A stretch of DNA of 62,000 nucleotides from Mesostigma viride (Eukaryota > Streptophyta > Mesostigmatophyceae > Mesostigmatales > Mesostigmataceae). The DNA is taken from assembly GCA_009746045.1 (NCBI GenBank), contig RPFO01000022.1:1522280-1584279 (forward strand), in the 5' to 3' direction. Each line of letters starts with the position of its first letter. Position 1 is the stretch's first letter. The translations under genes and the position numbers were made by a program. Below the pieces are notes generated by a model. It was not told the origin of the DNA. It worked only from the letters and a program-made list of their open reading frames with translations, and ran no database searches. Shown in pieces: positions 53,016-62,000 of this stretch.

Positions 53016-54735
53016 CTGCCCCCACAAGGTCTTCGCCATATCTGGCTTCATGACCGAGACTCAGTACCCCCAGAGTGCGTGGAGCTCCATCTACAAGGTG
53101 ATCCCCCCCGGGGAGGGCGATGTCCTGCCGCTCATATGGGAGTCCCAAACGCTTGCAGACGGCCTCGAGAACTTTGCGGCCGCCAAGCTGAGGGCGGACA
53201 AGACCGGCAGGATCATCGGTGTGTTGCTGTCGGTGGCGATCGCCAGAAGAAGCGAGCCCGTGTGCGAGTGCACCAGCTTCATACCCCCGCCGATGGACGT
53301 CCCTGAGGTGCCGGCCCCCGCAGACAACAAGGATGGGAGGGGGGACATCTCTGCGGACGGCAAGGCTGCGGCCACAGGCGCGCACAAGGCCACCAGCGGT
53401 GGCAGTGGCAGGCCATGGGGGGATTCTGGCACAGGATCCTTCGATGGGAAGCGTGCTGGTGATGTTAACCAGCCGTCCGCACCAGCGGCAGTGTACGTCA
53501 TCGACAACGCCCGGGCATCGTCTCCGATCGCGCCAGCTGGCAGCGGGGCCAACCAGGAAGGGATACAGCTCATCCATGTGAGGGGGTTGTCGGACCGAGC
53601 GGAAACAGTGGCAGCGCCAGCGCCCCCGGCAACAAGCTTGCCCGGCGCATCCTCGGCAACGGTGAAGCCAGTGCCATCGGTAACGGTGATGCCGGCATCC
53701 TCGGAAGCCTTAAAGCCAGTAGTTACGTCTGCAGCAGCAGGGCCAGGTCTGGTGCCTGCACCGATGCCAGCAGTAGCGGGGCCGCCACCGGTGCTCATCC
53801 TTGACCCCGAGGGACCGTCCACCGTGGCGCTCCCTGCCCTGGGCGCGGTCCTCGTGCCTCCGTTGCCTGTTCCCCCCCAGCCGGTCGCAGGTGCTAGTGG
53901 CAAACTAGCAACCGGTGCGGATGCCGGCGCCAAGATCGACACGCGGAGCAGCAGCGAGCACATGGTAGCCCCTGCCGCCAGCCTTCGAGCAGGCGCTGAC
54001 CCCGCCCCCAGCTCTTCTGGCGCTGGCCCCACCGCCAGTTTCCCAAGCGCCCCTCCCGACACGGGTTTTCCAGGCGAGGGTCACACACCGGCGCCCATGA
54101 AGGAAGCGGGGCCATCAACAGAGGGGGACAAAGCGGTCCCCAAGAAGGGCGTCCCCACCGCGGCGGGAATCTCCTGGGACTCCTCCGCCCCCGCCCAGAT
54201 CTGCCCCCGGTGCAGCCTCCCGCGCAAGTCCAAGTATGTGCTCGCGCGGGACACCCCCGGGGGCGGCCTGAAAGGCGACCCCGTCTGCTTCTCGCTGGTG
54301 GGGCACTCGCTCGGGTGCCGCGTGATCCTGGAGTCCCTGGCAGAGATGGCGCGCCGCGGCATGCAGGGAGCCATCTACCAGGTGGTCCTCATGGGGGGGG
54401 CACTCCACGTGCGCCCACAGGACGAGCCCAAGTGGCGGCTGGCGCGCCAGGCGGTCTCCCACCTGTTTGCTAACTGCTACTCAAGTCACGATGGCACGCT
54501 GTCCAAGATGTACGCGTGCCAGAGTATGGCGTGCGTGAGGGGGGGCGGACGGCTGCCGACCGCGGGCCTGTGCGCGGTCCCGTTCGAAAACCTGGGGATT
54601 CACAACGTGGACGTGAGCAACGTGGTCAGCTCACATGTGAGGTACAAGCGTAACATGTTTCGCTTCTGGGGGCGCGTCGGGTTTGACAACCGCCCGCCGT
54701 GGACGTTGCCAGTGCCTGGGGTGGCCGACGGCTGA
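53016..54735 (+). CDS. DUF726/TMCO4-like alpha/beta hydrolase (C-terminal part)
   Basis: An acceptor (C-run, CACACCCCAG, ending 53015) precedes an open frame of about 573 residues. It starts with VFAISGFMTE and W..IYKVIPPGE..VLPLIWESQTL, as in the first strand region of TMCO4-type lipase-like proteins. A 340-residue Ala/Pro/Gly-rich insert follows. Then SLVGHSLGCRVILESL gives the nucleophile elbow (GHSLG), and VVLMGGALHV, W.LARQAVS..FANCYSSHD and VENLGIHNVDVSN-like blocks match the family's C-terminal half. Known members are membrane proteins of the secretory pathway with N-terminal transmembrane helices; none is seen here, so upstream exons are missing, beyond recognition or lost. The low-complexity insert is unusual. 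Confidence 0.78.
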
Positions 54736-55496
54736 GGCTATATCTGGGTTATAAATATAAGTGACCGACGTCGATCCCTGAGGCTGTACATTGGAGAAGG
54801 CGTTAGTTGTGATAGAAATGTCTAATCGATCCGGGCCTCTAGACGATATATGTCGACAAACTTGAAATGGCCCATGGATGCATGACCGGGCTTTACGCAC
54901 CGAGTATTTGACATGCCAGCGAATTTACGGGTCGGCAGCTAGAGCTGCATGCAGGTAATCGGACACGATCGACATGATACAGCAAGTGCATGCACGTGTA
55001 GTAACTAGTAAATCATTTGTACGTGTGCCTAGATTGTATCCAAATACGTCGATCTAGATTGGAGCCGTTTAATTATAAAGTTGTCCGAGCAGACTCGAGC
55101 TCGCACACAACGTACAGTCATCGATCTCTCACGTATGTGTAAATTAAAGTTTTTTTAAAAAAAGTTGACATTGCACATCGATTAGCTAGATCATCGTGGA
55201 CGTATGCAATTGCCAGCTTCAATTCCATCCAGCTTTGTACATCCGCGCGGACATGCATGCAATCACCACGGCTTAGCAAGAGCTAGGCTGGCCATTGCTG
55301 CAACGTGGATACACTTGGTCGATCGATGTGCAATATGGCAGGGAAGAAGCGGCCGGTATACTCGAGGGGGGCGCGGTCATCTACGTCGATCACAAGCCCT
55401 GCATTCCAGAGGCAGGTGACCCCCGCCGCCCCAGCAAACCCAGCAAAACCAGCCTAGCTAGACCTGTACCGGCTATTAATAAATTAACTAGCTGAA
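54736..55496. other. intergenic
   Basis: A TATAAATATAAG stretch at about 54,750 lies just 3' of the hydrolase. The rest is A/T-rich with many CTAG/GATC palindromes. Short ORFs without support. Confidence 0.4.
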
Positions 55497-55499
55497 CGC

Positions 55500-56960
55500 G
55501 TGCTCCCGTTGGGGAGTCACGGAGCACCAAAGTGCTTTTAATCCAGGCTGTGTGTGCACAACAGGAGAAAGGGCAGAGACCCCCAGTCTCCTTCATGCCA
55601 AAGGCATGCCCCAGCTGCTGCATTCGGGCGCGCTAGCTAAACGGACACACTAACGATCCGGCAATCTGTGGGTGCAATACGACCCATGTGACTGATGTGA
55701 GCATATCATAACAAGGAGCGCGGGCAAGTAATCTGATCGAAGCCAGGACGTAGCATGGCTGTACAAGGACTAAGCTAAGGCTATGGCTGGTTGTCGGTAC
55801 CGTGCGTGAGCGGTGCATGTGACTAGGTATGGTGGCTCAGCTAGGCAAACATTCTAAGCATGGTTGCATTAGCGGCAGCCGGTGGCTACCAATGGATACA
55901 AGCTAGGGCTATTATTCTAGCCCGCAGGGGGCGTCCACATCGTGGTTGATCATCAGGTCCCCGCCCCTCCAGTACGCCTTGGGCTTCTGGGGGTCCTGCT
56001 TGTGGCGGAGGTATGCACGCAACAGGTCACGTCGCTGCTGCTGCTGAGCGGGGGTCAGGTCGTCGTCCAGCGTCCAGGTGAGCAGTCGTGCAACCGCTTG
56101 CGACGAGAGAGGAACCGCTGCTTGTCCTCACGGGAGGGGAAGGTGAGCAGGACTGGTACGGGGGAGCCGCCTTTGTCCCGTGAGTGGGGAAGGCGGTGGC
56201 ACGGCCACGCAGTTCTACCTCACCTACCAGGCCCATGAGGGTAAGGAGCTGGTCCTTAAGCTCGTACGTCGGCAAGGGAGGTTGACGTCTCGATCACCTG
56301 GCTTCTGGGGGAAGCGACGCAGCACCACCCGGCAGTCACGGCGGGCGCGGTCGGTGGCCTCGGACCGTTGTTGAGAATTAACGCCTGGCGCAGGTCTTAA
56401 TCTATCTCCTGGAGCTTGGTAGCGATGGCGTCGGTGGTGGAGGCGGTCGCTGTCCGCAGCAGGTCCGCATAGGAGAGGGGCGGGAGGTCACCAGCATCCA
56501 GCCGGGGTGGCTGGGATGCGATGGTGGCCGTCTGCTCCGCTATCTTTGGGACCTGTGAGGCCAGGGCCTCGGTGTGGGCGGTGATGGCTTCAAGCTTCTT
56601 CATGAGCACGCCGCACGGCTTCAAGCTTCTTCATGAGCACGCCGCACTTGCCCTCCACCTGGTTTAGGCGAGAGACAAGTGCAGCGTGCGTCTCAGATGC
56701 CTGCGCCGCGGTGTGCAGCGTCGTGAACTAGGGCTGGAGCTTGTGGACGACCTTGGTTTCCACATTGGAGACCCATGCAGGCCTCCACCGTGTTGAGCGT
56801 CGTGTTCAGCAAGGTCAGCTTCTCGGCCAACGGCCAGGTCACGTGCTCCTCCAGCACTGCTCGGATGTCATCCTTGCAGAGGGAGGAAGCCGATGTGGCT
56901 GTCGGCCGCGCAGGCTGGGCTGGGGCGCGGCTCTTGGCGGCGATTTAATTTGGACATAAT
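55500..56960 (-). mobile_element. LINE copy on the minus strand, ORF1 degraded
   Basis: Read on the minus strand: an ATG near 56,957 opens ORF1 (MSKLNRRQEP), followed by the same coiled coil and RRM-like order as at 40,443. A CAG-to-TAG change lies near 56,730 and a duplicated segment (GCGGCGTGCTCATGAAGAAGC) near 56,590-56,640; several frame changes follow. The 3' region contains the shared GTCTCTGCCC and GTGCTCC...GGAGCA stem, ending near 55,500. It shows the 5' part of ORF1 that the 40-kb copy lacks. Confidence 0.85.
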
Positions 56961-57440
56961 AGGTATAGCTGGAAGAAGCTGCACATGATAGCGAGGCGGT
57001 GGTTGAGCTCTGGCCTGGCAAAGAACGCGTCCTGGTTGTCGGCGGGGATGGGCCCTGTGGCCCCATATGGAGCTTGCGTTCCTGTGCTAAGTAACGCACG
57101 ACATGATTCGGCGCATTCTTCTGTGGTGCATGAGCTGCAGCCAATGCTGAAAAGAAAAGCGGTCGTAATCTGGTACCTAGCCACTTTCGCCGTTTGTGGT
57201 CGTGGCAGGGTTTCTTGGGCTCCGACGGGCGAGGCGCTTGGCGAGGGGTTTGCTGGCGATGGATTTGCGAGCCCAGGCGGCTGCATGGGCAAGAACGATG
57301 GCGAGTGGGTTGGGCCGCTGGGAGCCGGAAAGCTCCTTTTCCCAACTCCGTTTTGCTTTTTGGGTCGTCATAGCTGCTTGTCACGTGCGTAACTTTGGCA
57401 ATCATACTGCGTTTCAGCCGTAACCGATTATACTGGCGTG
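56960..57440 (-). other. region 5' of the LINE ORF1
   Basis: Minus-strand open stretches (for example TTQKAKRSWEKELSG and RPQTAKVARYQITTA) precede the ORF1 start and might be LINE 5' UTR or older coding sequence. No domain seen. Confidence 0.3.
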
Positions 57441-57644
57441 TGCGTCTCAAAAAAGCGCATTGAATGCAAGTGGTCTGACTGAATTTGGGGCTCAGACGCA
57501 AAAGATCTGGGCTCGGACCGCCGTCAGCCATACCGCCGTCAGCCATTTTCGTGGCCAGTGTCGCGCGCCGGAGCAAGATTTCGTCCCGGCTATAGCAGTA
57601 GTGTAGAATAGTAAGGCTTAGCAGACGTAGCCATTAATTAATTA

Positions 57645-58625
57645 GAAACATATTAACTCCGTTGGGAGTATAGATCTGTAGCACATATATCCCTGAGAAG
57701 GGGCATATGGCCTATAATACATTCTAGGCTACTTCCTGTGCACAAGGGTGGGAATGTAAACAACAATTGCTCTAGGTGCACTAGCTAGGGCACCTGCACC
57801 ACCCAGAGTCTCGGGCAACTCCCAGCTAAGGGGAGCCCGTCATGCATAGGTGGGGAAGATCATCATGGCTATACAAGAGCTTAGCTAGTAGGGCATGGCT
57901 TCTCGACAGAGAGCATCTCTCTGCATAGGCATAGCATGGCTAAATTCTTAATGCAACATCCATGGGGCTCCCATTATAGGCATGGTGTGGCTAAATTCTG
58001 AAGGCATCATCCATGGGCTGCTTAATGGTGCTGGTGATATATGGCATGCCAAGGTAAAGGTCCTAGCATTGCGGACATGAGCAGCATATCCTACTCTGAA
58101 AATGGATCGCAGCATGTTGGTGACCGCGCCGTCCAGCTTGCGGGCCAGGTCGGCGGTGAGGGTCCACGTCTCGCGGCCGCATACGTAAGAACAGGAAGGA
58201 CGAGGACCTTAAACAGGTCCTGTTTCTCGATCTTGCCAAGGGGCTTGCGCCACAGGGCCCGTAATGGCGTAAAGCGTGCCAGGCGAGGATCGAGATGCGG
58301 TGGTCCACATCAGCCTCGCAGCTGGGAAGCAGGCTGCCAGCAGCTTGACGCGGTCCCGATACAGGACTCGAGAGCCGTCAAGGAGATAGAGGGGTGGCGG
58401 TGGGTGGGTGAGCCCAATCGCCAGAGCCTCTGTCTTCTTGCTGACCTCAAGCCCCACTGCACGGGCCTCGATAGCCAGGCAGTCTTGAAAGCCATGTCTG
58501 CACGTGCCCAGTGTCCTCGAAGAGGGTGGTGTCGTCTGCGTACATGATGTCCGCCAGCCGAATCTCCGTTTCCGCTCCGCCATGCCAGAAGTGGTTGGCC
58601 ATGCACTAGCTATTAAATATTGCAT
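57645..58625 (-). mobile_element. LINE fragment with reverse-transcriptase motif
   Basis: On the minus strand, near 58,570-58,520, the frame reads EIRLADIMYADDTTLFED, the YADD active-site box of non-LTR reverse transcriptases. Other frames continue with YRDRVKLL, DHRISILAWHAL, then LFKVLVLPVLTYG and ETWTLTADLARKLDGAVTNM, the usual RT C-terminal order, broken by frameshifts. The 3' end (57,735-57,645) has CCTTCTCAGGG, a CTCCCAACGGAG stem and a TTAATTAA tail. 5'-truncated pseudogene copy. Confidence 0.85.
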
Positions 58626-59000
58626 AAATTTTAACCATAACAGGACGTATTTCTGGTCTGCGCTGGTTGTCTCCTTGATAACAGGACGTACTCCGTTGGG
58701 AGATCATGTAGCACGTATTCCCTTGCTGATGGGCACTAGCTATTGCCTAGCCATAGTCATCTTTGATCGATCCACCCCGGCCATGCATGCCAGGCCTTTT
58801 ATAATATGGGCATGATACATCACATGATGGTGCATGCAGGTGCACTTCGTGCACGCAGAGCAGGTGGCTGCATGTTAACACCCCCCACCTGCAGGTTGTA
58901 GCCCAGATTGTATTAAAAACCACATGCCCCTGATCGATCTCACGGATATGCGTTGCGTATATTCCCAACCCGCCGCATCACCCCGAGACGGGCGCCCGTC
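58626..59000. mobile_element. further LINE-end fragments
   Basis: 58,690-58,705 carries an ACTCCGTTGGGAG stem in minus orientation, and 58,877-58,930 carries GCAGGTTGTAGCCCAGATTG...CATGCCCCTGATCG in plus orientation, both from the same retroelement family. Confidence 0.5.
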
Positions 59001-60419
59001 TCGGGGTTGCCGGACCCCCCCCGCCGCCTGCGCCACCCTCGTCGGCCATGGACTACCAAGTCCCCGCCTTGGAGGGCTGCCTCACCACCAACGACGTCGT
59101 CCACCCCTTCACTTTGCTATAGCGCGCTCTGTGGCCTGGTACTAGAGAGAGAAGCTAGCTCGGGCGCCCCCCCTCCTTCCATTGTGTAAAGGGGTTGGCG
59201 TTTCCTTTACTCTGTATAATTGGCATCCACGTGACTGCGTACGTCACGTGCTAATTTATTAAAAAGTTGTATAAGTCGGTGCGCATGTACTCAAGAACCA
59301 AATTATCAATGTAATGTACGTTAAAAACTTTTTTTTAACAGTGAGACAATATTTACATTACTTCAGCCATGTATACAGCTTCTACAGCGATCGAGGGATA
59401 AACATGGCATAGATATCTGGTTCCTGCTGGAAGAGGCCAGCCTATGCATGTAGTCTTATGCAGGCTGTTTGTCTGACTTAATAGTCTGATGCAAACTAAC
59501 CAAATGCTATAAGTACTATATCCCTCGATGTGCAAGGTGTCCATGTATACAATGAGCCATGCATCCGTTTACCATGGAGCTCGTACCGGCCTCTATGGCG
59601 TGCTTCATCCATCGCCTGAATGGCTCCTATAACAATGAAACAGCGGCAGCTATATCAAGGAGACAACCAGCGCAGGCCAGAAATCGGGAGACTTGCAACA
59701 AACTTCATCCTGTACAAAAAGTATCTACATCTTATACGCGCTTACTGACATTGGCAAACCATTGCAATCCCACACATGAGCCACAGTGTGTTGCAGGTGC
59801 CCATTGTAGTGACAAAAAACAGCCGGGAAGCCTCGTGGGTAAACCAACGTGGACTTCACACATTCCGCACCACAGAACCGCTCCCTGCATACGGGGAAAA
59901 CACACACACACACACTCTCTCATTTGGTTCTGCTCACTTGGTTCTCGTAACCGTCCTAATGTGATAACCTACTTACAAATAGTCACATATGTACAAGCTG
60001 GCAACGTCAGACCAACAGTGTGAGTGACAATTGCAGCTCGAGGAGGAAGATTGATCTCAGCTTATTCTCCGGCACGAGCGTGAACACTGCCAGGCTCGCG
60101 GTTGACAGTGGCTGGTCCCGGGTATAATTGGTGGAAATTCCCTTGCTGAAACCTCTGGGCTTTGTGAGCACACAAATCCTCAACGTGACAGGATGGCCCA
60201 CACCCATCCTATCTCCTGTCCAGTTCCCCTCACCCATCCATTCCCCTCACGTCCCAAGCACGCTCGTTTCATTCGACATCATCGCAAATCAACCCCACTG
60301 CGAAGCCCCTGAAGGGTTGCCTTGCAAAGCCCCGTTGCCTTGCGAGGCCCCTTGAGCGTTGCTGTGCGCGAGAAATAGTGCTTGTCCCAGCGCTAGACAA
60401 CTGACGGCTGTCTCCATCA
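59001..60419. other. intergenic
   Basis: Short ORFs only. 59,654-59,691 is an inverted copy of the segment at 34,797-34,836. An ACACACAC tract lies at about 59,900. No gene supported. Confidence 0.4.
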
Positions 60420-61994
60420 TCAAACCACCAAGTAGCCACTGAAGTCCTCCCCCCCATGCGGCATGGTTGCCTCCGCCATGGCCGCGATGCCCGCTCCCAC
60501 ACCGCTCCAGCTGGCGCCCTCGCTGCAGGGCTCTACCACCAGATCCCCCACAAACACGCCCACGTCGCCGCCACCGCCGCACGCCACCCCCCAGTGCTGC
60601 TGCTGGCACCTGTCCCCCGTGGACCCCATGATCCCCGGCATGACGTCATCCAAGCACCTCGGGGCACTCATCGGCCCTTCCAGAAGCACCGACGTGCACT
60701 CACTCTCCTCCTCCATCCCGAGGCTCCCTCGCCCCGAGTCGGCCCCATCCGGTATCGACAGCTCGCCGCTGCTAACCGCCACCAATAGGCCGCTCAAAAA
60801 CTCATCCTCCGCCTCCGCGTCCTCCATTCCCGAGTCTGTGAGCGCCCAGGGGCAGAAACCCGCCCCCGGCCGCTCCCACTCCTGCCCACGCTCCGCCCCC
60901 ACGCGCCACGTGTCAGCCGAGCGCGACCCGTCGGGCGACGCCAGCGGTTCGTCCAGGGAACCCCACCCAGGGACGCCGGCCCCCCAGGGGGACTGCTGGT
61001 GCCCCAGCTTGCCGCTCCCTGTTGACCGCACACTGTCGATGGAGGCCTCAAAGTCCAGGTCGCTGAGGGAGATCTCGGCAAGGCGAGGGATGTCGATGGG
61101 ACGTGAAGGGAGACCCTGGCAGGGCCCATGGCCCGGCTTGAGCACGAGCGCGCCGCTGCCAGCACCCTCCAGGGTGGGCCAGTCGATGACCAAGTACTCA
61201 CTCTCACCCGCCCCCGCATGCGTGGCAATGTTGGCATGGTCGGCACCGTTGTTGTCGTTGTCGTTGTTGTAGTTGTACTTGTAGTTGTTGTTGTTGCTGT
61301 GGTTGGTGCAGACCTGCCAGTCCTCACGGTGGTGCGGGCCGCGCTGCCTGGAGCGTGCGCCGGGGAGGTTGGACGGTCGGGGGCATTGTGCGAGCAGGAG
61401 GGGCCCACCACCGGGCCGGGATGCGGTGGACCGCTGGAGGTTGCTGTTGTTCTTGTTGCTGTTGTTGTTCTTGTTGTTGACTTGTGCCTGCAAGAGCGAC
61501 GCGAGGCTGACGGACGTGGCCACCGTGGAGGACTTGGATGCCTGGTCGTGCGTGCTGACGGCCTGATAGGTGGCACTGCTCACCGACAGCGTGGACCCCG
61601 TGCGTGAGAAGCTGGCATCCGGTGCGGTGACGTTGTCGGCAGCAGCTTCGGAGCAAAGGGGCAAACCCGCGGCCAGTGCCAGTTCTGCCAATGTGTCGGC
61701 GGACAGAACGGGGATGGCGATGGCTGGGGGAGGCCGAGGCAAGGACGCTCCTTTCATAGACAGGGATGGAATGCTGGCCGGTCTGGGTGTGCCACTACTT
61801 GCGTCCCTGGGCTTGCTCCGGGCGGCCGTGTGCTTGCCAAGTGGCCAACCGGGTTGCCCTGGTTTTGGCCCCGCTTCTGGAGCGGGATGGCCCTTGCCGT
61901 TGCCATTGCTTCCTGCCGAACCGGCCATGACGGCAGAGGGCAGTTTTGTGGCTGCTGTGGAGGTCAAGGCTGCTGGGGCCGCGTACGGGTGCAT
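60420..61994 (-). CDS. low-complexity 524+ residue protein, probably partial
   Basis: An open minus-strand frame of 524 residues from the first in-window ATG at 61994; it may start beyond the window. Stop at 60420. The sequence is Ser/Gly/Pro/Ala-rich, with an Asn/Lys/Tyr run (about 61,240-61,300) and an Asn/Lys run (about 61,440-61,490) from trinucleotide repeats, and short ordered blocks such as ESEYLVIDWPTLEG, AEISLSDLDFEASIDS and EDEFLSGLLVAVSSGELSIPD. Strong third-position G/C bias supports coding. No domain recognised; it could be a long disordered regulator. Confidence 0.6.
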   Translation of the reverse strand: MHPYAAPAALTSTAATKLPSAVMAGSAGSNGNGKGHPAPEAGPKPGQPGWPLGKHTAARSKPRDASSGTPRPASIPSLSMKGASLPRPPPAIAIPVLSADTLAELALAAGLPLCSEAAADNVTAPDASFSRTGSTLSVSSATYQAVSTHDQASKSSTVATSVSLASLLQAQVNNKNNNSNKNNSNLQRSTASRPGGGPLLLAQCPRPSNLPGARSRQRGPHHREDWQVCTNHSNNNNYKYNYNNDNDNNGADHANIATHAGAGESEYLVIDWPTLEGAGSGALVLKPGHGPCQGLPSRPIDIPRLAEISLSDLDFEASIDSVRSTGSGKLGHQQSPWGAGVPGWGSLDEPLASPDGSRSADTWRVGAERGQEWERPGAGFCPWALTDSGMEDAEAEDEFLSGLLVAVSSGELSIPDGADSGRGSLGMEEESECTSVLLEGPMSAPRCLDDVMPGIMGSTGDRCQQQHWGVACGGGGDVGVFVGDLVVEPCSEGASWSGVGAGIAAMAEATMPHGGEDFSGYLVV

Positions 61995-62000
61995 GCGATG

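Noticed and set aside
60463-61607. Plus-strand ORFs opposite the last gene
   Set aside because: Antisense shadows of the GC-rich minus-strand frame.

Overview
The window is nuclear DNA of a eukaryote. Genes are split by GT-AG introns (one GC-AG), exons are often strongly G/C-ending, poly(A) signals are AATAAA-like, and the intergenic DNA holds LINEs, an LTR element, a MITE and very long microsatellites. The exon composition and intron richness fit a green alga with a large repetitive genome. That is an inference; the sequence holds no marker that names the taxon.

Layout. 1-430 is a CCCT/CT microsatellite. 430-13,640 (+) is a block of small genes followed by one long multi-exon gene. I do not recognise these proteins. 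The first and fourth ORFs look like paralogs sharing a CX4-5CX10-11CX2H motif. The block is laced with about 20 copies of a GC-rich motif (consensus GTTGCGACGGCCGGCGTTTC), mostly in introns and spacers, and its reading frame breaks repeatedly, almost always by -1. A young non-autonomous LTR retrotransposon with apparently identical LTRs and a 5-bp target duplication sits inside it at 9,870-12,484. 14.3-15.4 kb (-) is a RING/TRAF-type zinc-finger gene. 15.9-17.1 kb (+) is a small three-exon gene with an in-frame TAG. 18.8-20.2 kb is a pure CCAT array of 1.3 kb ended by a LINE insertion. 21.6-22.9 kb holds two tandem arrays.

23,580-34,774 (+) is a coiled-coil protein gene. Twelve exons join in phase to about 453 residues. 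Its introns carry microsatellites, a G-rich tract, a MITE, a perfect 30-bp hairpin and two tandem arrays that start exactly at a 5' splice site. 36.6-39.1 kb and 43.7-47.7 kb hold a family of short cysteine-rich, probably zinc-binding proteins, several preceded by arrays with a period near 60 bp. Between them are a 5'-truncated LINE with target duplications (40.4-41.7 kb) and degraded minus-strand coding remnants (42.9-46.2 kb). 51.9 kb encodes a small Cys-rich membrane protein. 53.0-54.7 kb encodes the catalytic part of a DUF726/TMCO4-like alpha/beta hydrolase. 55.5-58.6 kb holds two more LINE fragments on the minus strand, one with a YADD reverse-transcriptase motif. 60.4-62.0 kb (-) is a long open, low-complexity protein gene that probably runs off the window.

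The most unusual signal is recurrent tandem duplication anchored at 5' splice sites. In five introns of two unrelated genes the repeat unit begins with a copy of the exon end or donor, from three units at 7,279 to 27 exact 23-bp units at 33,339. No pathway-level cooperation between the genes can be read from the sequence.
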